A stretch of DNA of 54,747 nt from assembly GCA_937921505.1 (NCBI GenBank), contig CAKZUB010000001.1, positions 1 through 54,747 of the forward strand. Direction: 5' to 3'. A program made the translations under genes and the position numbers. The DNA is from an uncultured Clostridia bacterium. GTDB lineage: Bacteria > Bacillota > Clostridia > Lachnospirales > Cellulosilyticaceae. Positions 17,003 to 25,995 of the stretch are shown here, in pieces (within the stretch, counting starts at the first letter, position 1; each line of letters begins with the position of its first letter). Under the pieces are notes generated by a model. That model did not search any database. It had not been told where the DNA came from and was given only the letters and a program-made list of their open reading frames with translations.

Positions 17003-18370
17003 CTATTGATCTGCATTTACAATTGCTAAATCTGCTTGTTGCTTTATCTTTGCGATGGTATCTTCCAAGCTCTGTTCACCTACTAAGTATAATTCACCTT
17101 CTTTAAGGATAATTGAGTTATACTCACTTGCAGCAACACCTACAATTTTTTCAGAGGTAAAACCTAATCCATTATCTACAAATGCTTTATAAATATTTTC
17201 TACAGTTACCGAACCGTCAGATTTGTCGGCTACATCTCCAAATACAACTTCAAGATCTTCTTTTGAAACATCTATTCTTGCTGGGGTAATTTTTCTATAT
17301 TTATATTGTTCTTTTGCTGCATAGGCTACATACTCAAATGCACCTTCAGGATTTTTAGCATTCTTATTGATAGCTAATGCTTGAACGCTACCAAAATTAT
17401 TATTTCCTTCTGGATTTGTTGGTGGTGCAGTGATCCCCCATTTCCAGTCTTTTTGGTAGTCTGGACTATTCATTATACCTAAATGCCATCCACCAATAAA
17501 AGTCATGCCATAAGTACCGCTCATAAAGGAATCCCATCCAATATTACTAGCTTTCATTTCTAACCAACTTGGTTGAATTTCATGAACACTAGATAGTTCA
17601 CCAAACCACCTAAGTGAATTTGCAAAGGCAGGGTCGTCATAATTTGATGTGCCATCTGCTTTATATCCAGAAACTTTTTGCTGTCTTGCCAAAGTGTACA
17701 AATAATATTCCCAAGTTTGCATTAATGAACCATAAATGCGTTTACTAGGATTATTCAATTTTTTTGCAGTTTCGATATATTCATCCCATGTCCAAGAGCC
17801 ATCAGGATATGGAACATTAGCATCATCAAAAATTTGTTTGTTGTATAAAACACAAGAAAGAGATACTTCGGTTGGTAAATAATAAAGATTACCATCATAC
17901 CAATCTAGATATTCACCATGAATTTGTTCAGCCTCATAGTTGTTACTCTTTATCAGATCATTTAGAGGATATAAAAGTCCTGAGCTACCATACTTATATT
18001 GTACATTTGAGTTATCAAGGCGAATGATGTCGACTTGTTCACCAGCCATTAAGGATATATCTATTTTTGCATATTGTTCAGGTCCGGAACCTGGAATAAC
18101 ATTAACTTCTACTTTAAACCCGGTATCTTCTTCAAAGGCTTTATTAAACGCTATAAACCCTTCTGTTTCTGCGATAGCTGCAGATGCATACATAGTGATT
18201 GTTTTATCGATTTCCTTTGCTGGTGTTTCTGCTTCGTCTTTAGGTGTATCCTGAACTGTTTTCTTAGGCTCTGCTTCCTTACTTTCATTCTTTTTCTCAC
18301 CACAACCAGCAAGACTTGTAACAAGAATCAGTACGCAAACCATAACTGCAATTAATTTTTTTAAATTCAT
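17003..18370 (-). CDS. Sugar ABC transporter substrate-binding lipoprotein
   Basis: This is the extracellular solute-binding protein of the adjacent carbohydrate importer (SBP_bac_1 type). The 455-residue precursor has a basic start, a hydrophobic stretch and a lipobox SLAGC at 19-23, so it would be lipid-anchored to the outer face of the membrane. A charged Glu/Lys/Pro linker (24-55) precedes the binding domain, with family features such as GLLYPLND, YYLPTEVS, a SWTWDEY segment and GTYGMTFIGGWH. It lies 139 bp after the second permease gene, and a hairpin follows its stop. The sugar cannot be predicted. No ATPase gene is present; this transporter family usually shares an MsmX-type ATPase encoded elsewhere. 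Confidence 0.92.
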   Translation of the reverse strand: MNLKKLIAVMVCVLILVTSLAGCGEKKNESKEAEPKKTVQDTPKDEAETPAKEIDKTITMYASAAIAETEGFIAFNKAFEEDTGFKVEVNVIPGSGPEQYAKIDISLMAGEQVDIIRLDNSNVQYKYGSSGLLYPLNDLIKSNNYEAEQIHGEYLDWYDGNLYYLPTEVSLSCVLYNKQIFDDANVPYPDGSWTWDEYIETAKKLNNPSKRIYGSLMQTWEYYLYTLARQQKVSGYKADGTSNYDDPAFANSLRWFGELSSVHEIQPSWLEMKASNIGWDSFMSGTYGMTFIGGWHLGIMNSPDYQKDWKWGITAPPTNPEGNNNFGSVQALAINKNAKNPEGAFEYVAYAAKEQYKYRKITPARIDVSKEDLEVVFGDVADKSDGSVTVENIYKAFVDNGLGFTSEKIVGVAASEYNSIILKEGELYLVGEQSLEDTIAKIKQQADLAIVNADQ

Positions 18371-18509
18371 TTCACTACCCCCTCTGATATTTTCTAATTT
18401 AATTTTTGTTGATTTAATCTAAAATAGTAGATACATCCCCTCACTTTCTCTTATAGTTTTTAATTTTTGATAGCATCTTAACAAAAATTCTCTATCTTTT
18501 GTACCATTG

Positions 18510-19370
18510 CTAACCTTTTATACCTGACATCGCGATACCTTCTACAAAGTATTTTTGCGCAAACCCATAAAGTATCAAGGGTAGAAATATGCCCAAACTA
18601 GCACCTGCCAGCTGCATGGGAATATTAGCGCCCATTTCCGCTTGAAAAAACTGTAACCCAACCGTAATCATTTGCTTGTTGATGGTACTGATAAATACAA
18701 AGGGATCCGCATAAGAATTCCAGGTCCAGATAAATGTGAATAAAAGCATTGTCATAATGGCAGGCTTTGCTAAAGGCATCATGATCTTATAATAAATTTG
18801 AAAATAGGAAGCTCCATCAATAGTAGCTGATTCAGTTAAAGATTCTGGAATTTTCATAAAAAACTGTCTCATCATAAAGAGTACAAAGACATCAAATGTG
18901 TACGGTAATATGATTGCCCAAGGCGTATCAACTAAGTTAATATATTTATAAAATAAATAGCGTCCTACAACTGTTGTATCGTTAGGTACCATCCACAATG
19001 CAAAAGCTAAAAAAAACATAATATTTTTTCCTCTAAAGTTAAGTTTAGCAAATGCATAAGCTGCAAATGTAACTACAAATAATCTTAAAATCATTGTTGA
19101 TCCAACTATTTTTACTGTGTTCCAGTACCAAACTAAATAGTAATTATGAGCAAAAATTTTGTTAAAGTTTTCAAAATAAAATTTTTCCGGAATAAGTCCA
19201 GTAGGGTTAGTAAGAAAATCTACATTAGTCTTTAAAGCCGTTGATAACATGAAAATAAATGGAAAAATCATGGCAACGGATAGGCATATCATTATAATGG
19301 ATATTGTTATATTTTTTTGTTTTTTATTAGCGCTTATTTTACTGTCTGTTCTTTTTAATAATGTACCCAT
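18510..19370 (-). CDS. Sugar ABC transporter permease, MalG-like
   Basis: This inner-membrane permease of the carbohydrate importer has about six helices and the ATPase-contacting EAA loop ESATIDGASYFQIYYKIMMP near the middle-to-C-terminal third. I start it at the ATG at 19370 (286 residues) because AAGGGG precedes it by 8 bp; the ATG at 19388 would place its start inside that ribosome binding site. The gene overlaps the end of the upstream permease by 16 bp, so the two are translated together. The C-terminus (AMSGIKG) is typical of MalG-type proteins. Confidence 0.92.
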   Translation of the reverse strand: MGTLLKRTDSKISANKKQKNITISIIMICLSVAMIFPFIFMLSTALKTNVDFLTNPTGLIPEKFYFENFNKIFAHNYYLVWYWNTVKIVGSTMILRLFVVTFAAYAFAKLNFRGKNIMFFLAFALWMVPNDTTVVGRYLFYKYINLVDTPWAIILPYTFDVFVLFMMRQFFMKIPESLTESATIDGASYFQIYYKIMMPLAKPAIMTMLLFTFIWTWNSYADPFVFISTINKQMITVGLQFFQAEMGANIPMQLAGASLGIFLPLILYGFAQKYFVEGIAMSGIKG

Positions 19371-20269
19371 TTCTTCTGCCCCTTCCATTGAATAAATGTA
19401 AATATCATAAGTATGATAAATAATATAACTGATTGAGCTGCTGCGTTACTGAACTTATTAAAACCAAAAGCTGTTTCATATATATTTAGCGCTACTACAT
19501 TAGACGAAGTTCCAGGACCGCCATTCGTCAATACTTTAACAAGAGCAAAATTTTGTGTTGAACCTATGATACTTGAAATGACTAAGAAAAAGGTTGTGGG
19601 AGATATCATTGGCAATGTAATATGTATAAATTTTTTAATTTTTCCTGCACCATCTAAAGATGCCGATTCATATAATTCTCGTGGAACATCTTGCATCGCA
19701 GCTAAATATACGATTGTTTGAAATGCAACATTTTGCCAAATAGCAATTAAACTAATAGTAATCAATGATGTACTTGATCCCACTAACCACATAGGTGGAT
19801 TCTGGACACCAATGCCTTTTAGAAAAATATTCAATGGTCCATTAAATGGGTTGAAAATAATTGACCAAATAATTCCTATTGCAACAACATTTGAAACATA
19901 TGGCACTAATATCATTGTTCTAACAAATCCTCTAAGATATAATTTAATATTTAAAGCTGAGGCAAGTATTAAAGCAACGCAGATCGTTCCAGGAACATAG
20001 ATTGAAGTATAAATTAAGCTATTCAAAAAAGAGTTCATGGTTATAGAATCTTTAAACACATCATAGTAATTACGAAAACCAACAAAGTTCATAGAACCTA
20101 TAGATTTAATGCTATTTGCATCTACAAAACTCATTACCAAACTGTATATAACAGGTATAACCTTTAAGAATATTAAACCTATCATGAAAGGTGCTACAAA
20201 AATCCAAGCAGCTTGTTCTTCCATTTTGCTTTTCTTATTGTATAAGATTGATTTTTTTTGTGTTTTCAC
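19355..20269 (-). CDS. Sugar ABC transporter permease, MalF-like
   Basis: This is the first gene of the carbohydrate operon: a 304-residue membrane permease with about six helices, the N-terminal FVAPFMIGLIFL helix and the EAA loop ESASLDGAGKIKKFIHI followed by TLPMISPT. It starts with GTG at 20269, with AAAGGAG 7 bp upstream. It is followed by the MalG-like permease with overlapping ends, the binding protein, the FAD oxidoreductase and the two-component pair, all on the minus strand. The gap upstream should contain the operon promoter and the YesN-like regulator site. Confidence 0.92.
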   Translation of the reverse strand: MKTQKKSILYNKKSKMEEQAAWIFVAPFMIGLIFLKVIPVIYSLVMSFVDANSIKSIGSMNFVGFRNYYDVFKDSITMNSFLNSLIYTSIYVPGTICVALILASALNIKLYLRGFVRTMILVPYVSNVVAIGIIWSIIFNPFNGPLNIFLKGIGVQNPPMWLVGSSTSLITISLIAIWQNVAFQTIVYLAAMQDVPRELYESASLDGAGKIKKFIHITLPMISPTTFFLVISSIIGSTQNFALVKVLTNGGPGTSSNVVALNIYETAFGFNKFSNAAAQSVILFIILMIFTFIQWKGQKKWVHY

Positions 20270-20572
20270 ATATCTTCTCCTTTTAGTTTTATTTTATATA
20301 ACTATAGATTTCACATCTTTAAATTTTTTAAGTTGCTTCTCTATAGCAGTTACTTAGAATTGGGTTTATGTCTGCTAATATTTATCTCTTATGACTTAAT
20401 TATACGTTGCTCAAATACTTAGGTATAGGCACCTATGTTTCTATTTTTCCTTTTATTATTTTATAATGAATGAAAGTTTGGATATTCAAATGAGTACACC
20501 TCAGTCTTAGACAGTGATGTACAATTCACAGATGCAAAAGAAGACTACTGAGATAGAACTGCATAAATAGTA
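20270..20572. other. Upstream region of the sugar operon, no gene
   Basis: No coding region or clear promoter is evident. It is very AT-rich next to the permease start and should carry the regulator-binding site, but I could not single out a repeat. Confidence 0.4.
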
Positions 20573-20612
20573 AAAGTCCACAGACGAGGTTAAGTACCTG
20601 TCTGTGAACTTT
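20573..20612. other. Imperfect inverted repeat
   Basis: Bases 20573-20590 pair with 20596-20612 (AAAGT-n-CACAGAC-n-AGGT against ACCT-n-GTCTGTG-n-ACTTT) around a short loop. No good T run flanks it, and no gene ends beside it, so function is open: degenerate terminator of the lipoprotein gene, or a remnant of mobile DNA. Confidence 0.45.
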
Positions 20613-20680
20613 TATAGGTAACGCTCTCACACTTATCTCCACTTTAAACCCCGCAACCCTGAATATTTGCTCCGCCGTCC
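20613..20680 (-). pseudogene. Methyltransferase 3' remnant (smallest copy)
   Basis: ATAGGTAACG, ACTTATCTCC and then CCACTTTAAACCCCG with CTGAATATTTGCTC match the downstream flank and part of the C-terminal coding region of the methyltransferase genes at 32.9 and 52.7 kb, with an internal deletion. It is 3.5 kb outside the main duplicated island. Confidence 0.55.
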
Positions 20681-20797
20681 CTTACCTCCCATTAGAGCTA
20701 CTTCCTATATAGGTATCTAAGAAAGTCTCTTTAATCTCTTCTTTTAGTTTCTCTACTCACAGTTCAAATAACTTAGCTTGGAGCTGCCGAGGGAATT

Positions 20798-21208
20798 TTA
20801 TCCTTCACGCCATCCCAAATACCGTATCTCTTTATCCTTAACAACTGCAATATAAATATCCCCCTTCTCGAGTGGTTTGTATATTTTTGTTCCTATTGGC
20901 AATATTGACGCTGTGCCTTCTATAAATGTCTCGCTGTTTTTTGATTGGCTTGTTATTTCCATAACTTCTTCGCCAATTGTCAGGTCCAACGCTTTTACCC
21001 AGTCAATTTCTTCTGAATTAACATATACAATGTCATTCATAAGAAAGATATCTGTTTGTTGATATTTTGTTAAGACTTGATCAACCGTAGGATTACCAAT
21101 ATAAATTGCAGCTGCTTCCTCTTGTACTTTTTCTGCTTTTTTTTGCGTTTCTGATGAACATCCAGTTATTAACGCTAGTAAAACAACCCAAACAATAATA
21201 GATCTCAT
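20798..21208 (-). CDS. Small lipoprotein of unknown function
   Basis: The 136-residue precursor has a signal peptide with the lipobox ALITGC (12-17), so it should be anchored on the outer face of the cytoplasmic membrane. The mature part begins with a Lys/Glu-rich linker and then a mainly beta segment (YIGNPTVDQVLTKY, IGTKIYKPLEKGDIYIAVV). I do not recognise a family. The ATG follows AAAGGAG by 8 bp. It stands alone; its 4 bp overlap with the upstream 73-codon frame is probably chance, as that frame is a transposase remnant. Confidence 0.7.
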   Translation of the reverse strand: MRSIIVWVVLLALITGCSSETQKKAEKVQEEAAAIYIGNPTVDQVLTKYQQTDIFLMNDIVYVNSEEIDWVKALDLTIGEEVMEITSQSKNSETFIEGTASILPIGTKIYKPLEKGDIYIAVVKDKEIRYLGWREG

Positions 21209-21426
21209 AAAATCACTCCTTTGCTAGTTAGATGCTTAAAGCCTCTAATAGGTTCCACATCTAAATCTAAGAATTTAAAGAAAACCGGTACCCCCTTGTT
21301 GCTCCTATTTATATGACCACCAATTCTTACCGCTCTTCTTAGAAGGTACTTCCTGGTAATTTGTTTTTCTATGTTGCATTCTGTCTCGTAATATTCTATA
21401 ATAAGTTTGTAACATTTGATTAACAT
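21205..21426 (-). pseudogene. IS4-like transposase C-terminal remnant
   Basis: The 73-codon frame contains LRRAVRIGGHINRSNKGVP and a segment resembling the conserved C-terminal end of IS4/Tn5-like transposases, where a GGxLxRxxDxxPG pattern follows the catalytic domain. It lacks the catalytic core and has no ribosome binding site of note. It is divergent, so the family call is weak. Its end overlaps the lipoprotein start. Confidence 0.35.
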
Positions 21427-21456
21427 TTATGTAACAACTCACAGGAGGATACTCAC

Positions 21457-22401
21457 ATGAAAATAAATAAAACAATTAAATTATCATTACTCTCTTCATT
21501 TATAATCATTATGGCTTCAACAAGTGTCTATGCACAAACGATTCCGGTTTGTGTGCAAAACCAAGAAATCGACCTAGGTTCTGACACGCCTTATATTTCA
21601 AATAACAGTCAAACTATGATCCCTATTCGAGCAGTAGGCAATACCCTAGGACTCAGAGTAAGCTGGCAAGCGCCATTCGTAATTATGTCTGGCAGAAATG
21701 TTTCAACAAATAGACAAGTTACTGTAAAGGCCAACACTTCAACAAGAACTTTAAGTGTTAATGGCACGACACTCAGAAATGCTATCGAAATCAGAAGAGG
21801 CACAAGCTATGTATCACTACGTGTTTTAGCTGAAGTATTTGGCTACAATGTAGACTGGAGTAATGGCAGAGTTAATATTTTAGATCCTAAAACACCTGCA
21901 AAACCAGTACCTACTCCAGTACCAGCTCCAACGCCAACACCAGTTCCAGTTCCAACACCTACACCTACACCTACACCTACACCAGCTCCAGCTCCTACGA
22001 CTCCAACAGCGCCAAGCAACTCTGTTGCTGCCTATGAAAGTCAGGTATTAACGTTAGTTAATGTTGAGCGTCAGAAAGTTGGACTTAAACCTCTTCAAAT
22101 GGATGCAGCCGTGAGTAATGTAGCTAGAATGAAATCTGCGGATATGCAAGCGAAAAAATACTTTTCTCATACAAGCCCAACTTACGGGTCACCATTTGAT
22201 ATGATGAAACAATTTGGAATCAGCTACAGAACGGCCGGTGAAAATATCGCTATGGGTCAGAGAACACCTGAAGAAGTTGTTAAAGCATGGATGAATAGTC
22301 CAGGTCACAAAGCCAATATCTTAAAAGCAGACTTTACGCATATCGGCGTAGGTTATGTGGCTACAGGCAGCTACTGGACACAAATGTTTATTGGTAAATA
22401 A
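21457..22401 (+). CDS. Secreted CuAO-N/CAP-domain protein
   Basis: This secreted 314-residue protein has a signal peptide cleaved after VYA (about residue 26), a copper amine oxidase N-terminal-like domain (28-143, with TMIPIRAV and SYVSLRVLAEVFGY), a Pro-Thr-rich linker (about 146-187) and a C-terminal CAP/SCP domain (about 193-314, with VNVERQKVGLKPL, YFSHTSPTYGSPFD, GENIAMG and SPGHKANIL). CuAO-N domains often occur in clostridial surface proteins and the CAP domain in YkwD-like secreted proteins. The catalytic role of bacterial CAP domains is unclear. GGAGG lies before the ATG, and a strong terminator follows, so it is monocistronic. Confidence 0.9.
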   Translation: MKINKTIKLSLLSSFIIIMASTSVYAQTIPVCVQNQEIDLGSDTPYISNNSQTMIPIRAVGNTLGLRVSWQAPFVIMSGRNVSTNRQVTVKANTSTRTLSVNGTTLRNAIEIRRGTSYVSLRVLAEVFGYNVDWSNGRVNILDPKTPAKPVPTPVPAPTPTPVPVPTPTPTPTPTPAPAPTTPTAPSNSVAAYESQVLTLVNVERQKVGLKPLQMDAAVSNVARMKSADMQAKKYFSHTSPTYGSPFDMMKQFGISYRTAGENIAMGQRTPEEVVKAWMNSPGHKANILKADFTHIGVGYVATGSYWTQMFIGK

Positions 22402-22409
22402 TCTAAAGT

Positions 22410-22444
22410 CGGCCTCTCTACTTTTGTAGAGGGGCCGCTTTTTA
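22410..22444 (+). terminator. Terminator of the CAP-domain gene
   Basis: GGCCTCTCTAC (22411-22421) pairs with GTAGAGGGGCC (22426-22436) around TTTT, followed by GCTTTTTATT. Confidence 0.9.
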
Positions 22445-22547
22445 TTTGGAAAAATTTATAACTATGCCTTATCAAAAAGATATTTTAGTAAAAATAATTA
22501 TTAAAAAAGATGGTTAGTGGCATAATATCACAAAGGAGCGTGATTCT

Positions 22548-22781
22548 ATGCAAATAGATGACCAGGTGCAAATTAGGTGTTCTAAATTTGATCCTGTAAC
22601 ACTGGAAACTGTTGAAGCTTGGAAAATAGGCACCGTACAATCTTTTAATGATTATAGTTTTGAGCTAAGATTCTTAGAAGATGATGGAAGCGCATGTGAA
22701 ACTTTCCCTATGTCTATGTTTGAACAAAGAGATGCTAGACTTATACCAGTTCATACCTTTTCTTCAATGTTTTTCGAATAG
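22548..22781 (+). CDS. Small hypothetical protein
   Basis: This 77-residue acidic protein begins MQIDDQVQIRCSKFDP and contains a segment (EAWKIGTVQSFNDYSFELRF) that looks like a small beta-barrel, in the manner of SH3/Tudor-like domains. I do not recognise a named family. AAAGGAG lies 9 bp before the ATG and a terminator-like hairpin follows, so it is probably a real single gene. It has no signal peptide or membrane segment. Confidence 0.65.
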   Translation: MQIDDQVQIRCSKFDPVTLETVEAWKIGTVQSFNDYSFELRFLEDDGSACETFPMSMFEQRDARLIPVHTFSSMFFE

Positions 22782-22804
22782 TAATTTAATTTCTAATTAA
22801 AATT

Positions 22805-22844
22805 AGAACGGTCATCTTAAGAGGATGAGCCGTTCTTTTATTTT
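22805..22844. terminator. Bidirectional terminator, repeated at 52.3 kb
   Basis: AGAACGG-n-CATC (from 22805) pairs with GATG-n-CCGTTCT (to 22836), then TTTATTTT on the plus strand. It serves the 77-residue gene and possibly the converging kinase gene. The surrounding segment (about 22783-22853) matches 52295-52365, including a decayed copy of the end of the small ORF there. Confidence 0.8.
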
Positions 22845-22880
22845 GTACTCATATCTACTTACATGTTAAGTTAATTATTG

Positions 22881-24200
22881 CTATACTGCTTTTAACATGA
22901 TTGATAAGTTAAAAGAATCCTCTTTAAACTTGTAATTCATATCTCCTTGGTATTTTTCTGCAATTTTTTTCATATTCAGCATGCCAAATCCATGGCTCTT
23001 CTTATCTTCTTTTGTTGTGCCTACAATCTCTGTGTTCGTAATATCTTTATCTACTGTATTAGTTATTTCTAAAAACAAACAATGAGCTCTAGGTTTGATC
23101 TGAACGCTAATAGCCCTAAGCGATTCGTCTGAAACTTTTAAATTGGCTTCAATGGCATTATCCAGTGCATTGCTCATTAAAGAACATAAGTCGACTGCGT
23201 TAATATTAATATCATCTGTTAATTGACCTTCAACTTCAAATTGAATGTTGTGTTTCTTAGCTTTCTTATATTTCTGATTAAGGACAGCATCAGCAATTTC
23301 GTTGCCTGTTCTAATCTCAAAATGAACAACTTGGCTGTTTACCTGCATATTTGATATATATTTTCTCGCTCTTTCTACGCTATTCATTTGAAGAAGCATA
23401 TCAATGCAGCTGATATGATTATTAAAATCATGCCAGATTTTTCTTACTTCGTTATTTGTCGCGTCTTGCTCTAAAGCTGTTTGCATCATAACTTCATTTT
23501 GATACTGCATAATATTATACTGAGTTTCTTTTTCAAAATAATCCGACATATACTGAAAGATTTGATAAACAGTAATCGTTAAAACAAGTATTCCGGCTGA
23601 AATCCAAGCTAACGCAAATCCAACACTCTCATTTCCTTGAACAGCTACCCCGACTCTCATAATTAACAACATCGAAAGAGTTGAAACGATAAAAACAGCG
23701 CTTATAATCTTATAAAATCGTGCAGGAATATTATTAAAATTTCTACGCGTCGTTCTTCCTACTAATTTTATGAAAATATAAGTAGCTAATTTTGAAAAAA
23801 TACAAAAGACAATTCTATACCAGTTTAGAGAAAGCGCAAGGGTGATAACATCTATTTTTGTAATGGCAGAAGAAACATAAATAATTATACTTTCAATAAC
23901 AGCAATTCCAACCATGAACATTGTTGCCCAAAAAAGGCGAACAAGAAATCTTCCTTTAAAAATCACAAGTGCTATTAATATACAAAACAGGTAAGAACCA
24001 ATCATTTGAGCTGCTGAAAACTTAGCCACTCGGCTTAATACAAAAACTAAAGTAGCCGAACTAAAAACAATAACATATGCTAAACGCTCAGAAACCTTTA
24101 AGTTTCTATCAAGTATCCCCTTTAGGAATAAGTAGACAAATATAAAGTCGATTAAAAAAATGCTGTATTCAAATAGGTGCCAAAGTAATCCATTTCCCAT
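22881..24200 (-). CDS. AgrC/ComD-like GHKL sensor histidine kinase (orphan)
   Basis: The first 220 residues contain six to seven membrane helices; then come a coiled linker, an H-box region (KIWHDFNNHISCI) and a GHKL ATPase domain with N-box LMSNALDNAIEAN and G-box KSHGFGMLNMKKI. This architecture is that of AgrC/ComD-like peptide-sensing kinases. I start at the ATG at 24200 (439 residues), preceded by GGTTGGTGA; an upstream in-frame start at 24233 is less likely. There is no LytTR-type regulator, agrB or agrD-like gene beside it, so its partner must be encoded elsewhere. It ends next to the bidirectional terminator. Confidence 0.85.
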   Translation of the reverse strand: MGNGLLWHLFEYSIFLIDFIFVYLFLKGILDRNLKVSERLAYVIVFSSATLVFVLSRVAKFSAAQMIGSYLFCILIALVIFKGRFLVRLFWATMFMVGIAVIESIIIYVSSAITKIDVITLALSLNWYRIVFCIFSKLATYIFIKLVGRTTRRNFNNIPARFYKIISAVFIVSTLSMLLIMRVGVAVQGNESVGFALAWISAGILVLTITVYQIFQYMSDYFEKETQYNIMQYQNEVMMQTALEQDATNNEVRKIWHDFNNHISCIDMLLQMNSVERARKYISNMQVNSQVVHFEIRTGNEIADAVLNQKYKKAKKHNIQFEVEGQLTDDININAVDLCSLMSNALDNAIEANLKVSDESLRAISVQIKPRAHCLFLEITNTVDKDITNTEIVGTTKEDKKSHGFGMLNMKKIAEKYQGDMNYKFKEDSFNLSIMLKAV

Positions 24201-24390
24201 GATGTCACCAACCTTCTTTCTTTTACAATTCAAGATACTCCCATTAAACTCCCAAAATCATTACCCGTATTTCTATAATAACTTTACTTTGGCTATATTC
24301 CAATACTTTTTTGTCTTTTTCGACATTTTTGTCCTTTTTATTATCTTCAGATCACGATCCTATTACCTTAATCAGAGGGATTATGACATT

Positions 24391-24416
24391 AAAAAAAATC
24401 CTCCGTCAAGAGGATT
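24391..24416 (-). terminator. Terminator of the AlbA_2 gene
   Basis: On the minus strand TCCTC-ttgacg-GAGGA (24399-24414) is followed by TTTTTTTT. A 45 bp block including it (24389-24433) is repeated without mismatch at 31803-31847. Confidence 0.8.
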
Positions 24417-24457
24417 TCCAAAAATAGTTAATTGCTGTATCAATATGCTATCAAAAA

Positions 24458-25876
24458 TTACTTTAAAATATATTTTGTTGCTCTGCTTAATCCTTGTTTT
24501 TCAAGGATATCATTTTTAACCATACTCTTTAAAATATCATTCGTTCTGGATTTAGATAAGCCGAGCACTTGCATAGCTTGTGAAATACTCATTGTTTTAT
24601 TTCCCTGTAAGTAAAATAATACTTTTTGTATATACAAATCCTCATTTGATTTTGCGTCCGATTTTGCGTCCGATTTTGCGTCCGATTTTGCGTCCGATTT
24701 TGCGTCCGATTTTCTATAGAGAATAAACTTTACAAACATACCCGATTCAATAATATCTGGCTTCTTTAGGCCTTTATTCTCGCATAGTTGAATAATTCGC
24801 TGCACGCCTCTTCCCCATTGTTCTACTATCTTGGCCTCTCTAAAGATTCTTACAATAACCTTGTTTCTTATTTCTGAACGCCCACCAAGTACCTCTTCAA
24901 TTGTGATTCCTTTTGGCAGACCTCCCGGTGATGTTATTTCAATTCGCGAATCAAAAACTGCTACCTTAATATCCGAACCTGTCATGCTATAATCTCTATG
25001 AATAATTGCATTTACTATAGCTTCACGAAGTGATTCCGGCGGGATTTCATATTCATCAATACGTGTAACAAAGTCCTCTCCTACTTCTCCATGCAAGTTA
25101 ATGTTTGCCAATAAAAACTTCATAGTATTCTCTAATTGCACAAAAAGACTCCCATTAAATTCTTTACGATCAATAAAAACATCCATTGTCTCGCCTTTAA
25201 AACGCGCACATTTTATCAGAACTTGCTCATAAATACCTAGTAGAATAGGTACCGCATTGGTCAGCCGAAAGGACTTTAACTCATTTTTCAATAACTTGAG
25301 ATTAACTAAATCTTTTTCTGTCATTTCACGATTTAAATGAACAGATAATATATTGATTATAGAATTAAGATCAAAATCTTCTTGCTGCTCAATCCAAAAA
25401 TCTTCATCATAAGAGATATTTAATCTTTGTCTTTCTAGTTCTTGAATATATTCTATGTCTGCTTTTTTATTAGTTGCACCCACTCTTATATAAGTTCCAT
25501 CTCTTTTACCTATGCTCTTTAAGAAATGGGGCTTAAGTGGACTTGGATACACTTCTACAACTAATATTGTTTTATCTTTAATCGCCTGAGCATAAATATC
25601 AGGAATGATAATAGGATGTATAGAATCATGAAGTATATTAGATATACGATCCATTTGCTTTGTAATATCTAAGTCTTCAACTCCTATAACTGCTCCTGTA
25701 TCCGTCACCCCAATAATCAGCTTTCCCCCTGCCATATTTGCAAAAGCAACTATTGTCTTTATAAGTTTCTCAGCAGAAGGAAATTTTTCTTTAAATTCAA
25801 TAGTTTTGCCTTCCCCTTTTTTAATTTGCTCAAATAGCTCTATATTGATCACCGCCTTCCGCTCATTAGGACTCAC
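24458..25876 (-). CDS. AlbA_2/HATPase_c_4 putative transcriptional regulator
   Basis: This 472-residue protein has an N-terminal AlbA_2 (Schlafen-related) domain (about 20-130; EFKEKFP, AFANMAGGKLIIGV), an HATPase_c_4 domain (about 270-385; ESLREAIVNAIIHRDYS, SPGGLPKGIT and GRGVQRI) and a C-terminal winged helix (about 414-472; ISQAMQVLGLSKSRTND). Such proteins are common in defence islands and are usually called ATP-binding regulators; the function of most is unknown. Five tandem KSDA units (389-408) join the ATPase and winged-helix domains. The GTG start has AAGGA 7 bp upstream. Broken copies of this gene lie at 27.6, 29.4 and 46.1 kb. Confidence 0.88.
   Translation of the reverse strand: MSPNERKAVINIELFEQIKKGEGKTIEFKEKFPSAEKLIKTIVAFANMAGGKLIIGVTDTGAVIGVEDLDITKQMDRISNILHDSIHPIIIPDIYAQAIKDKTILVVEVYPSPLKPHFLKSIGKRDGTYIRVGATNKKADIEYIQELERQRLNISYDEDFWIEQQEDFDLNSIINILSVHLNREMTEKDLVNLKLLKNELKSFRLTNAVPILLGIYEQVLIKCARFKGETMDVFIDRKEFNGSLFVQLENTMKFLLANINLHGEVGEDFVTRIDEYEIPPESLREAIVNAIIHRDYSMTGSDIKVAVFDSRIEITSPGGLPKGITIEEVLGGRSEIRNKVIVRIFREAKIVEQWGRGVQRIIQLCENKGLKKPDIIESGMFVKFILYRKSDAKSDAKSDAKSDAKSDAKSNEDLYIQKVLFYLQGNKTMSISQAMQVLGLSKSRTNDILKSMVKNDILEKQGLSRATKYILK
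24648..24713 (-). repeat. Five 12-bp in-frame tandem repeats
   Basis: The unit GATTTTGCGTCC occurs five times from 24648 to 24707, coding for KSDA on the minus strand, plus a partial unit. The paralogous fragments at 27.6 and 46.2 kb carry only a single unit, so copy number differs between copies while the frame is kept. Confidence 0.95.
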
Positions 25877-25919
25877 CTTAATTTCCTTATTTCAGCATAT
25901 TGATGTCAATTGATAAAGG

Positions 25920-25994
25920 CTATTTCTTTGCCTTTATACTTGATAGCCAATTTTCATCCACACGCTCTGGGCTCACATCCTCTGTTATCCACAT
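25920..25994 (-). pseudogene. Methyltransferase C-terminal fragment
   Basis: The minus frame reads MWITEDVSPERVDENWL and stops, matching the last 20 or so residues of the methyltransferases at 32.9 and 52.7 kb. It is fused directly behind the end of the hepT gene. It has no start signal of its own. Confidence 0.7.
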
Positions 25995-25995
25995 T

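Noticed and set aside
24648..24713. CRISPR-like or iteron array
   Set aside because: The 12-bp units have no spacers and are in-frame codons of a protein linker.
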